Below, piece after piece: positions 24,136 to 32,518 of a stretch of DNA of 64,000 bases. Made by a program: the position numbers and the translations under genes. Position 1 is the stretch's first letter, and the number at the start of each line of letters is the position of its first letter. Below the pieces are notes generated by a model that was not told where the DNA came from, made no database searches, and was given only the letters and a program-made list of their open reading frames with translations. The stretch is from a virus, in IMG/VR virus record IMGVR_UViG_3300008469_000001, positions 23,922 through 87,921 of that record. One strand, given 5' to 3'.

Positions 24136-25467
24136 ATGACAGTAAAAACAACAAAAAAATCACTCCAAAAATCGGCTGGTTTGAACCTAGAATTGAAGAA
24201 ACCATCTCAACTTTGTCAAGTACTATTTTATAAAGATTTCAACAAGGAAGAATATGCAAATCTTACACCATTACAAATTGATATTATCAATGTAACCTTT
24301 AGATTTGTTTCTGATATTATGGAAAAACAAGACTTAACTAGAGAAGAATTATTTGAATGGGCTAACTTAAATCACTTTGAAATAAATTTACAATCGATTT
24401 CTGATGTTCTTGGTAGATATAAGAATGGATATTATGAACCAATAGTACATAATTTACAGGAATTAACTAAAATTCAGGTTTTAACAAATACTCTACACAA
24501 GAATAAAACACAAGAATCAATTTTATTTCACTTTATTAGAAAGATAAGTTGGTTAAAAGACAAACAAACAACCAGTAAAAGAGTTAAAGTTTGGATTGAA
24601 CCAGAACTTTTATCAATGTTTTTAAATCTCAAAGACTATTACAGTAAAATGTATTTACCTATTCAATTAGGTCTTAAGTCCAAATATTCTAAACTATTAT
24701 ATGAAATTCTTAAAGATTATTCTAAATTAAAAGAGATAACTTTAGATTTTGATATGTTGAAAGCATTACTTAATGTTGATGTAAAAGAGAAACCTAGTTT
24801 AGATGCTTGGTCTAATTTTAATAGAGATGTATTAAAAAAAGCTGTTAAAGAAGTTTCTGAAAAATCAGATATTAAAATTGAGTATACTCCAATAAAAGAA
24901 AAATTAGATAAAAAAAGTGAAGTAACTAAAATTAAATTTACTATGAGGAAACAAAGATCTATATTAATTGATGAAGATGATATTGATGAAATGTCATTAG
25001 ATACACATATTGTTTCTGATGATGATGTTAGAACAAAAGAGTTATCAGCTGAAGATATTAAATATATTGAATTAGCACAACAAAGGTTAGATGATGCTAA
25101 AGTATTTGGAACTCAGATAAAAAATGAACAAGCTTATTTAGAAACCATAATTGAAAATCTTAAAAAAGAGAAAAAAGATATTCCAAATATGCTTCTTATA
25201 GATGATATTATCTTAGAATTAAGAGAAGCTTTTGAAGAATTTAAAAATAATAATAACCAACTTATTGTTTTAGAAAATATTGATTCGTATCCAGTTGTTT
25301 CTATTAGTAGTGAGTATTTACTATATTCACCAGTAGATAAATCTAATATTACGAAAAGTGTTGAAGAAACAATAAATAAGATAAATAAATTCAAAACAGA
25401 AGATGGGAAATTTAATATTATTGAGACTCCAGCAAAAATAAAGGAGCTTGATATTTCTTATCTTTAA
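24136..25467 (+). CDS. Plasmid-type replication initiator (Rep_3/RepB family)
   Basis: 443 residues. The winged-helix pair typical of iteron-plasmid initiators (RepE, pi, RepA of pPS10) is visible: WH1 at about 30-165, and WH2 from about 172 with LPIQLGLKSKYSKLLYEILK, then LDFDMLKALLNV, WSNFNRDVLKKAVKEVSE and DIKIEYTPIKE, closing with TKIKFTMRKQ near 275. This order is the Rep_3 signature, where the second domain contacts the iterons. Residues 280-443 are an acidic helical extension beyond the usual 230-300 residues. It should bind the repeats just upstream and start theta replication or regulate its own promoter. Start is ATG 24136 after AAGG; no late promoter is close by. Confidence 0.8.
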   Translation: MTVKTTKKSLQKSAGLNLELKKPSQLCQVLFYKDFNKEEYANLTPLQIDIINVTFRFVSDIMEKQDLTREELFEWANLNHFEINLQSISDVLGRYKNGYYEPIVHNLQELTKIQVLTNTLHKNKTQESILFHFIRKISWLKDKQTTSKRVKVWIEPELLSMFLNLKDYYSKMYLPIQLGLKSKYSKLLYEILKDYSKLKEITLDFDMLKALLNVDVKEKPSLDAWSNFNRDVLKKAVKEVSEKSDIKIEYTPIKEKLDKKSEVTKIKFTMRKQRSILIDEDDIDEMSLDTHIVSDDDVRTKELSAEDIKYIELAQQRLDDAKVFGTQIKNEQAYLETIIENLKKEKKDIPNMLLIDDIILELREAFEEFKNNNNQLIVLENIDSYPVVSISSEYLLYSPVDKSNITKSVEETINKINKFKTEDGKFNIIETPAKIKELDISYL

Positions 25468-25488
25468 TATATAATATGGAGCGCAGAT

Positions 25489-26460
25489 ATGGGAAACAAT
25501 ATGAATGAAACGCAGATTGTAACTGATATAGAACAGAATACAATCTTGAATATAGACCCAAGTATTATTAGTGAAAACAAAATGGCTATTAATCTATTTG
25601 GTGAAGATTTATCTGAGATGGCACCAGCTATTAATGAAAATTTCATTAGATTGATACAAAATTTTTATGGTGAATCTTCACCGCTTAATCCATTAATTGG
25701 TCAACAATGGTTAAATAAAGAAGATAATATTTTGTATAGATGGATTGGTAACAATTGGGTTCAAACAGAAAGAGATAACACATTTGATTCATTTATGTTT
25801 GTTATGTATAACATTGGTGATACTAGTGAATTTGTTTTAGATGAATTTGTATTTAACTTTACTATTGAAAATATCAAATTATATAATCAAGATATGAATG
25901 ATGTTAAATTTGTTATTGACCCATTTGATTCTAGAAAGATAATTTTAAAAGAATCAAATATAACTACATTATATATAATGGTATTTCATCCAGAAGATAG
26001 AATTACAAATCCTTTTAAAAACAGAAAAGTTGAAATTTTTACAGAATCCGGACAAACCCAATTCGATATTGAATCATTTTTATTAGGTTCAGATATTAAT
26101 ACTCTGAGTGTTTCATTAAATGATGTAATGTTAAAAAATAATGAATTTACTGTAACTAATAATATATTAAGTATAAATGGTATGATTTATAGAGTTAGGG
26201 AAAATGATAAATTAACAATTTGGAAACATGGTGGAAGTTTGTCTTCATATTATTCAACATTTACTACAACTGTTAATTCTAGAGAAAGTTATGTTAGAAT
26301 ACCAAAGTTTTTCAAAAATATTATGACTATGGAAATTTTAGATTTAGATACAAATACTATTATTAATCCTATTGAAGTTAATGAATTTGATGACTATTAT
26401 CACTTTGAGTTTTTAGATAAGAAAAATATTAAGATTAATTCTAAAATAAGAATTATATAA
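25489..26460 (+). CDS. Virion structural protein with LWYN-type N-terminal module (baseplate/fibre candidate)
   Basis: 323 residues; GGAG site 9 nt upstream. Residues 30-75 (AINENFIRLIQNFYG, NPLIGQQWLNKEDNILYRWIG) match the short NP..GQ.W.....LY.W.G module seen in many fibre and baseplate proteins of marine T4-type phages. The remainder is beta-rich without a recognised family. It is followed by two genes with the same or related N-terminal module, so the three probably form one substructure. Co-transcribed with the Rep gene unless an unseen promoter exists. Confidence 0.6.
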   Translation: MGNNMNETQIVTDIEQNTILNIDPSIISENKMAINLFGEDLSEMAPAINENFIRLIQNFYGESSPLNPLIGQQWLNKEDNILYRWIGNNWVQTERDNTFDSFMFVMYNIGDTSEFVLDEFVFNFTIENIKLYNQDMNDVKFVIDPFDSRKIILKESNITTLYIMVFHPEDRITNPFKNRKVEIFTESGQTQFDIESFLLGSDINTLSVSLNDVMLKNNEFTVTNNILSINGMIYRVRENDKLTIWKHGGSLSSYYSTFTTTVNSRESYVRIPKFFKNIMTMEILDLDTNTIINPIEVNEFDDYYHFEFLDKKNIKINSKIRII

Positions 26461-26471
26461 GGAGAGTTAAA

Positions 26472-26867
26472 ATGGTATATCCTTTTGTAGCTAATAAAGT
26501 TGAACAATTAGAATTAGACCCAATAAAAAAAGTAGATGGGTATATATGGTATAATACAGTTGAAAAAGTTTATAAAACATGGGTTGGAAATACAATTCAA
26601 ATTTTCATTACAGACTTTAGTTTTGGTCAAAATGTTGATGAGATGGTGCAGGATAAACTTGATACTAAACAATTTACTGTTGGATTTGATTCTGTATATA
26701 GTTTGATTATAAAACATAATAAAAATTCACATTTCTTTAATTACACTATTTTTGACACTATTGATAATGTTCAAATAAATTCATCAGTAGAAATTATTAA
26801 TGATAATGAAGTTAAAGTTGACTTTACAGATCCAGTAACTGGTCATATTTTTATGTATTTCCAATAA
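26472..26867 (+). CDS. Small virion structural protein, module paralogue
   Basis: 131 residues; AAGGAGAG site. Residues 12-45 (ELDPIKKVDGYIWYNTVEKVYKTW) repeat the W(Y/F)N...Y..W module of the neighbours. Residues 75-131 resemble the strand domain that often follows in fibres: an IKHNKNSHFFNYTIFD strand pair, then NSSVEIINDNEVKVDF and a final GHIFMYF. The same kind of C-terminal domain closes the next gene. Probably a fibre-base or baseplate accessory subunit. Confidence 0.6.
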   Translation: MVYPFVANKVEQLELDPIKKVDGYIWYNTVEKVYKTWVGNTIQIFITDFSFGQNVDEMVQDKLDTKQFTVGFDSVYSLIIKHNKNSHFFNYTIFDTIDNVQINSSVEIINDNEVKVDFTDPVTGHIFMYFQ

Positions 26868-26880
26868 TAATAATAAATTG

Positions 26881-26888
26881 AATAAATA
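26881..26888 (+). promoter_or_regulatory. Late promoter motif AATAAATA
   Basis: Followed by further ATAAATAAA, 35 nt before the start at 26923. One mismatch to TATAAATA. Confidence 0.5.
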
Positions 26889-26922
26889 AATAAAAATATA
26901 ATCTAGGGGAAAGGATATTAAC

Positions 26923-28527
26923 ATGATTAAAAGTAAATTACATAATCCAATAATTGCAAATAATTCACACATTGAAAATGCAGTTGTAGAAAAAGTAAAC
27001 TTAACAAATGAAAAAGTGTTCTCAGATTTGGGAAATGCAACACCAATCGTACCAGAAACTGGTAGAGTTTGGTTTAATACTGAATCAGGAACATTTAAAT
27101 TTGCTAATATAGGTTTAGGTGGAGATGGTGAAAATTTTGTAGATGAATTTTTATCTAAAACAGATTTAAGACCTCAAACAGTTGATTCAAAAGTTGATTT
27201 TAAAGATACTGTTAAAGTATTAAATACAGATGGAAGCGAACAATTAGTTATTGATTCTACAAGTAAAATTTTAACTATTGATAATTCTATCGCTGTGCAA
27301 GTAACAAGTGATAATATCACAACAAATGTTATTGGTAAAGTATCGGTGACAGATGGGACAAATGATAAAATTGTTGCAGATAATACAGCTAATTCATTTG
27401 ATTTAAATTATAATACTATAAACACATTAGGTCAGGATGTAAAGTTTACATCATCAAACTCTGTAGTTATAAATGATGGTGTTTCTGATAAATTTATTAT
27501 TGATAACAGTAGTGATAGTGTAACATTGAGTTATGCTACTGTAACTGCTAATACTACATCAACAACATTAAATGCAACTGATACAACTTTTAATGTATCA
27601 AATACATTAAAATTAACAGATGGGACAAATGATAAAATAGTTGCAGATAATACTAATAACGCATTAAATGTTACATATGCTGAAACTACTGTAACAGGTA
27701 ATGCAACAGTTGATGGTAATATGGTTGTAACTGGTGATTTAACTGTAGGTGGTCAAACTACTAAGGTTGATGTTGCCTCTGAAAGTATGGTAATCGCAGA
27801 TAATGTAGTTGTATTGAATAGTAATTTAGATGATACAGTTGATCCTAGGTTAGCATCTGCAATTGTTGATGGTACAGATGTAGATCATGATGCAGGTATC
27901 GCTATTAATAGAGGTAGTGAAGGTATTTTAGATTTAATTAAATGGTTAGAGTCAACTGATACTACTACAACTGAAACTTTAAAAGAAGGAACAGCAAATA
28001 TTTCTATATGGAATTATGAAGCTGCAACACCTGCTTATGAATTACACCAAATCATTGATGAATATACATTAGGTAGACAAGTTAATGGTTTGTCTGGTTC
28101 TGGTTGGGTTGGTTACGATGGTGAGATTGGAACTAATTATGCTAATGCAATTGGTGCAGGAGCAACAGATGGTGAAGCATCAGAATATGCATTTAAAATT
28201 GATGCCGGAAAGCTAGATGATACAATTGATCAAATTGTTCAAGAAATAGATACTGTTAAATTTGATGGTATGAATTCTGCAAGAGTTGGTGAAACACCAT
28301 CTGCTGGAACAGAATTTGTAATAACTCATAACTTAGGTACAGTATTTGTTGATGTCAAAGTTCAAAGAGAGGAAGATAGTAATTGGTATTATGATGTATT
28401 ACCGATTCAAATTATTGATGCTAATACAATTAAAATTGTTGCTACTGAAACAACAAAAATAAGATATATGATTTCTGCTATTCAAGGGTTTGATGTTAAT
28501 CAAGCAACCGAATTAACAATTTCTTAA
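26923..28527 (+). CDS. Fibre-like virion protein sharing modules with the giant fibre
   Basis: 534 residues; AAAGGA site. N-terminal VPETGRVWFNTESGTFKF is the shared W(F/Y)N module. Residues about 95-260 contain repeated beta units with TDGTNDKIVADNT (twice) and a related third copy. About 262-365 hold a module also found four times in the giant fibre: VTGDLTVGGQTTKV, then ADNVVVLNSN, AGIAINRGSEG and an IKW strand. The end (FVITHNLGTVFVDVKVQ) is a HNLGT-type strand domain. Likely a shorter fibre, collar or whisker protein, followed by a strong terminator. Confidence 0.7.
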   Translation: MIKSKLHNPIIANNSHIENAVVEKVNLTNEKVFSDLGNATPIVPETGRVWFNTESGTFKFANIGLGGDGENFVDEFLSKTDLRPQTVDSKVDFKDTVKVLNTDGSEQLVIDSTSKILTIDNSIAVQVTSDNITTNVIGKVSVTDGTNDKIVADNTANSFDLNYNTINTLGQDVKFTSSNSVVINDGVSDKFIIDNSSDSVTLSYATVTANTTSTTLNATDTTFNVSNTLKLTDGTNDKIVADNTNNALNVTYAETTVTGNATVDGNMVVTGDLTVGGQTTKVDVASESMVIADNVVVLNSNLDDTVDPRLASAIVDGTDVDHDAGIAINRGSEGILDLIKWLESTDTTTTETLKEGTANISIWNYEAATPAYELHQIIDEYTLGRQVNGLSGSGWVGYDGEIGTNYANAIGAGATDGEASEYAFKIDAGKLDDTIDQIVQEIDTVKFDGMNSARVGETPSAGTEFVITHNLGTVFVDVKVQREEDSNWYYDVLPIQIIDANTIKIVATETTKIRYMISAIQGFDVNQATELTIS

Positions 28528-28552
28528 TAAAATTCCACTAAAAGTATAATTT

Positions 28553-28588
28553 AATACACCCATCAATTCATTGGTTGGTGTATTTTTA
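28553..28588 (+). terminator. Intrinsic terminator
   Basis: Left arm 28553-28566 (AATACACCCATCAA) and right arm 28571-28584 (TTGGTTGGTGTATT) form a 14-bp stem with one mismatch and one wobble, loop TTCA, then a T-rich tail. It closes the fibre-like operon before the sheath gene. Confidence 0.75.
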
Positions 28589-28672
28589 TATTCAAAAAAA
28601 TTAATATTTATACTAACAAACTTTTTTTCAAAAAAACACTTTTTCAAAAAACACATATTTTTACATTATACT

Positions 28673-28680
28673 TATAAATA
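28673..28680 (+). promoter_or_regulatory. Late promoter TATAAATA (tail sheath)
   Basis: Exact motif, 45 nt before the ATG at 28726. Confidence 0.75.
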
Positions 28681-28725
28681 AAATTGAAAATAAAAAAACA
28701 ATCTTTAACTATAAGGAGAAATATA

Positions 28726-31296
28726 ATGTTAGTAGGTGTAGAAACAAAACTAATCGACAATTCACCATCATTTGTAGGTGGTGGTTCGAGCTTTATTCCA
28801 ACTATTGTAACATTCGCAAGCAAAGGTCCAGTAAACCAACCATATTTATGTGGTTCTGCTAGTGAGGCATTACAAATTTTTGGTGAAGCAGATTTAAGTA
28901 AAAAACAATATGGTATGTTCGCAGCATACGAATTTTTTAAACAAGGTTCAAGTGCTTGGATTGTTAGAGCTGGTGCGGATACTCCGGGCTTTGCTGAAAC
29001 AACAATCAAAGCTAGAGATGGTAAACCATTAATGACAATTAGAAGCAAAAATTCTGGTGAATTTTATAACTCATTTAGAATTGTATTCCAAGATATTAAC
29101 CCTATCAATTTTGATGGTGTTGTAACAATGCAAATCTTAATTGAAATGAAAAATCCATTAACTCCAGATGAGTGGGCAGAAACTGAAACTACTCCATTCC
29201 CAGAGTATATTCCTATTCCAGGAAAAAACAGATTTAATGTTGATTTTGCAACTCAAAGAGTTTATTCAGCAATTGATGATGTAGATCAAGTAAACCATTT
29301 TGGTGAATATTTATATGATGCAGTATCTGATTCTTGTATTAAACAAGTTAATGAAATTGTTAAAATGAATGAAACTGAAGATTTTATGTTTATTTTTGAA
29401 AGAGAACCTTTCACATCAACTATTGTAATTGAAAAATTAAAAGCACAAGTAAACTTTGCTGGTGGTTCAAATGCTATTGAAACTGCATGGGCACCAATCT
29501 TCAACTTAGCTGGATTTAAAAAATATGATGCTGCTAGAAGAGAATTTAGAGCTGAATCTGATTTATATACTATGGCTAAAAATGAGTATGTTCAATTACC
29601 AGTAAATGTACAAAAATATAACAAAGATAATAACATTTTAGTAATTGGTGGATTAACTACCAATGGTATAAAAAAAGAAGTTGTTTACCAAGATAAATTA
29701 GTTGATTGGGGAACATATAACAATGTAGATACTGTTAAAGGTTCTGTAGCATTTGCAACTGCTGAGCCAGTAGTAAGTAATCCAAATGTTGGAGATGATG
29801 CAACAGTAACACTAAGAGATAATGATGGTGTTGAAATTGATGTAAGAGTTGGTGATATTAGAGAATTTGTTATGCCATTAGGTGGAGATGTAAATACACA
29901 TAATTACTACTTAAATATTGATGAAGATAAATTCTTATTACAAGAGTTGTATAAAAAAGATTGTCCTCAAGTTGATGATGGACCTGAATCTTTACCTGCT
30001 ATTGATGGAACAGGTAGATATTATAATGTTACAGTTCAATTTGCAAATGCAATGGAAAAATTAGCAGAAATCATTGAAAAAATGAATAACATTAAAAAAG
30101 ATGTAGCGAACCAAGCATATAGAGTAGATGCATGGTCTCCAGGTGAATGGGGTAATAAATATCAAGTATCTGTTGATTATGATCCAGGTGTTGATGAAGT
30201 TACTATTCATATATTTGAAGAAAGAGGTGCTGAATTAGTAGAAGTTGAAAATGGTGTTTCTCAATCATTTAAAGCTGATCAATTAACATTTAAAAATGCT
30301 AAAATTTATATTGGTACACCAGTAGAAGTAGCAGTATCTAATACTTATCCAGTTAATGATGTTGATCCTGATACAGGTGCTGAACAACCTATGCCATTAA
30401 TGGGTGGTGCTGATATGTTTACTGATAAAGATTATAATAATGATCAAAAATTAGCTCCTTACATTGCTGGTTCAGTTGCACATCAAACTGGTGTATGGGC
30501 TGTATTCAACTTTGAAGAATTTGCATATAAAGCATTAGCTTGTCCTTATTTCTCACAATTTGGTATGGTAAGTGGTGAAATGGTTTCTATGGCAGAAAAC
30601 AGAAGAGATTTCCATTGTATTATTGACACACCTGATTTAATTGCTCCAGCAGCAGTTAATTGGAGAACAAGTGGTAATCATAATTCTAAATTTGAATCAA
30701 TTTATTTCCCATGGTTAATGAAATTAGATACTTATACTAAGAAAGTAGTTCCAGTTCCACCAAGTGGTTCAGCATTACAATCTATGGCATTAACTCAAAG
30801 GAATGGTAAAATCTGTGATGCTCCAGCAGGAACAACAAGAGGTATGATTTTTGATGCTGTTGCAGTATCAAAAGATATTAAATTATCACAAGTAATGAGA
30901 GATAGATTATATGGTATGGGTATCAATCCAATTGTCAAAGGTTTAACTACTGGTATTTGTGTTATGGGTCAAAAGACTACATATGCTAAAACATCTCCAA
31001 TGCAAAAAGTTGGTACAATGATTATGATTGAACAAATTGTAAGAGATTTAACTTTATCTGGTAAAAATTACTTATTTGATTTATCTGTTCCAAGTTTATG
31101 GAATACAATTCAAGGTGATTTTCAATCATATTTAAATACATATATAGCAAATGAGTGTTTATCTGAAGCTGAAGCGAATGTAAGTGCGGAATTTAACCCA
31201 CCAATCGTATTAGCACAATCTAAGTTAAATGCATTAGTTAGAATTAAACCAAGTCCTTATATGGAACATTTAATAATTCCGATTTCTTGTGAATAA
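28726..31296 (+). CDS. 18: Tail sheath protein gp18
   Basis: 856 residues from ATG 28726, chosen because AAGGAG lies 6 nt upstream; a TTG at 28684 would precede this site. T4 gp18 has 659 residues. The N-terminus (SFIPTIVTFASKGPVNQPYL, then FGEADLSKKQYGMFAAYEFF and SAWIVRAG) is the conserved sheath start with the handshake strands. The C-terminal third (FESIYFPWLMKLD, APAGTTRGMI, and the end RDLTLSGKNYLFDLSVPSLW, ALVRIKPSPYMEHLIIPI) is the conserved sheath core that binds the tube. Middle insertions explain the extra length. It forms the contractile outer layer of the tail and is transcribed alone between two terminators. Confidence 0.9.
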   Translation: MLVGVETKLIDNSPSFVGGGSSFIPTIVTFASKGPVNQPYLCGSASEALQIFGEADLSKKQYGMFAAYEFFKQGSSAWIVRAGADTPGFAETTIKARDGKPLMTIRSKNSGEFYNSFRIVFQDINPINFDGVVTMQILIEMKNPLTPDEWAETETTPFPEYIPIPGKNRFNVDFATQRVYSAIDDVDQVNHFGEYLYDAVSDSCIKQVNEIVKMNETEDFMFIFEREPFTSTIVIEKLKAQVNFAGGSNAIETAWAPIFNLAGFKKYDAARREFRAESDLYTMAKNEYVQLPVNVQKYNKDNNILVIGGLTTNGIKKEVVYQDKLVDWGTYNNVDTVKGSVAFATAEPVVSNPNVGDDATVTLRDNDGVEIDVRVGDIREFVMPLGGDVNTHNYYLNIDEDKFLLQELYKKDCPQVDDGPESLPAIDGTGRYYNVTVQFANAMEKLAEIIEKMNNIKKDVANQAYRVDAWSPGEWGNKYQVSVDYDPGVDEVTIHIFEERGAELVEVENGVSQSFKADQLTFKNAKIYIGTPVEVAVSNTYPVNDVDPDTGAEQPMPLMGGADMFTDKDYNNDQKLAPYIAGSVAHQTGVWAVFNFEEFAYKALACPYFSQFGMVSGEMVSMAENRRDFHCIIDTPDLIAPAAVNWRTSGNHNSKFESIYFPWLMKLDTYTKKVVPVPPSGSALQSMALTQRNGKICDAPAGTTRGMIFDAVAVSKDIKLSQVMRDRLYGMGINPIVKGLTTGICVMGQKTTYAKTSPMQKVGTMIMIEQIVRDLTLSGKNYLFDLSVPSLWNTIQGDFQSYLNTYIANECLSEAEANVSAEFNPPIVLAQSKLNALVRIKPSPYMEHLIIPISCE

Positions 31297-31311
31297 CAAA
31301 ATTCTAATATG

Positions 31312-31341
31312 AAAAAAAGGTGAGTTTAACTCACCTTTTTT
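31312..31341. terminator. Bidirectional terminator between sheath and gp26 extension
   Basis: GGTGAGTT and AACTCACC meet with a one-base centre (31319-31335) and are flanked by an A-run on the left and a T-run on the right, so it can end transcription from both convergent genes. Confidence 0.8.
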
Positions 31342-31348
31342 ATTGACT

Positions 31349-31579
31349 TTACTTTGAAGACTTCTTAATTTCTTCACTTTCTTTTTCTCTTTGTTTAATT
31401 AATTCTTCGATCCAAAATTTTCTTTCATTTGGTGTCATCATCATAGTTTCGCTTCTTTGTGTATTCATATGATAATTCAATGCCCATATTTCAAATAAAA
31501 TATTATCATTTTGATTTTTTAGTGACTCGAGGACTGGAACTACATCTTTTGCTGTAAAGTTCTTCAGTCCTCTTCTGAG
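31349..31579 (-). CDS. -1 frame extension of gp26 (tail chaperone/gp51-like), no start codon of its own
   Basis: A 76-residue frame that begins within the end of the gp26-like gene and has a stop (TAA) directly before the slippery heptamer, so it cannot begin further upstream. It has no ATG, GTG or TTG near its beginning; the first ATG would leave under 40 residues. The product (DVVPVLESL, FEIWALNYHMNTQ, MTPNERKFWIEELIKQREKE) is helical and resembles the second half of frameshifted tail-assembly chaperones. A -1 shift would give a fusion of about 335 residues (259 plus 76). In T4 the gene after 26 is 51, a baseplate-hub assembly factor. Confidence 0.65.
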   Translation of the reverse strand, partial: LRRGLKNFTAKDVVPVLESLKNQNDNILFEIWALNYHMNTQRSETMMMTPNERKFWIEELIKQREKESEEIKKSSK

Positions 31580-32355
31580 AAAAAATTAGTAATGTCTACC
31601 ACAACATCAGTTTTCTCTTTGAATCCACAATTAGCACATTTTACATCTAAATCCATAACAGTACCAATCTTATTTACTTCTGTAAAGTGATCTATGATAA
31701 ATTTAAAATCTTTTGGATTTACTTGTTCCACCCATTGTGCAATAAATCTTTTATCTGTAACTGATTGTTTACCATCATCAGTTTCAACATCAACTCTTTG
31801 AATACAACTAACAATCTTGTCTAACTGTTCTGCAACATCATTGTCATTTGCTTTTTGAATTTCAACCGCTTCTTTAAAAATTATTGGAATCATATATATT
31901 TCAAAGTTCTTAAATTTTAACATAAGTTCATCAAAGCTATTTAACATTTTTATTGGTAATTTAGTGTAATCAACATTTAATTCATTTTCATGGTTGCACT
32001 CAGAACATGTCCAACTAACTTTTGTCATTTTACCATAAGTTAAAACCCTTGCTTGTAATAACATAGCTTCAACATCGGCTCTAATTAACAGTTCTGGTTT
32101 TTTTAAACCCAATATTGTATTTTTTAAAACAATCATTGGTGCTTTTAGTTCTTCAACTAATTTTTGATCTGTCCAAATAAGTTCATCTTTAGTTGTTAAG
32201 GCTCTAACTTGAACCATACCATCAGATGAAAGAGCACCTTGCTCAAAAATATCATCTAATACACCATCTTGGGCGTATGGAATACCTTTAGATGGTAATT
32301 TCATTTCGTAATATGTTGGTTCTTTTGACTGTAATAATGGATTATAATTACTCAT
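31564..32355 (-). CDS. 26: Baseplate hub/tape-measure chaperone gp26
   Basis: 263 residues (T4 gp26: 208). The N-terminus (YYEMKLPSKGIPYAQDG...VQVRALTTKDELIWTD) is the conserved start of the T4 gp26 family, and two CxxC pairs, WTCSECNHEN (about 113) and VKCANCGFKE (about 248), could bind zinc. The family is needed for baseplate hub and tail initiation. It is transcribed leftward from an exact late promoter opposite to its neighbours. The last codons contain the heptamer T TTT TTC, which probably shifts some ribosomes into the next frame. Confidence 0.78.
   Translation of the reverse strand: MSNYNPLLQSKEPTYYEMKLPSKGIPYAQDGVLDDIFEQGALSSDGMVQVRALTTKDELIWTDQKLVEELKAPMIVLKNTILGLKKPELLIRADVEAMLLQARVLTYGKMTKVSWTCSECNHENELNVDYTKLPIKMLNSFDELMLKFKNFEIYMIPIIFKEAVEIQKANDNDVAEQLDKIVSCIQRVDVETDDGKQSVTDKRFIAQWVEQVNPKDFKFIIDHFTEVNKIGTVMDLDVKCANCGFKEKTDVVVDITNFFSEED
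31579..31585 (-). promoter_or_regulatory. Programmed -1 frameshift heptamer T TTT TTC
   Basis: Matches X XXY YYZ in the zero frame of the gp26-like gene (codons TTT at 31584-31582 and TTC at 31581-31579), four codons before its stop. In the -1 frame a stop lies just upstream of the heptamer and 76 open codons follow it. Confidence 0.7.
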
Positions 32356-32406
32356 ATATCTCTCCTGAATTAATTTTAGTACTTATTATACAATTAATAT
32401 ATGAAA

Positions 32407-32414
32407 TATTTATA
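32407..32414 (-). promoter_or_regulatory. Late promoter TATAAATA (gp26)
   Basis: Exact motif on the minus strand, 52 nt before the start at 32355. It stands back-to-back with the rightward motif at 32443. Confidence 0.7.
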
Positions 32415-32442
32415 TTAAAAAAAGACAGAATTCTGAAATTTG

Positions 32443-32482
32443 TATAAATAAATAAAAAATAAAGGTTAATTCTTTATAAATA
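32443..32482 (+). promoter_or_regulatory. Two tandem late promoters TATAAATA
   Basis: Exact copies at 32443-32450 and 32475-32482, 69 and 37 nt before the start at 32519. Tandem late promoters suggest strong expression of the following gene. Confidence 0.7.
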
Positions 32483-32518
32483 AAATAAAGAAAAATGTAA
32501 ATCCCAAGGAGAATGATA

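Noticed and set aside
28684-28725. TTG start extending the tail sheath by 14 residues
   Set aside because: AAGGAG lies between it and the ATG at 28726, so the ATG is the start.
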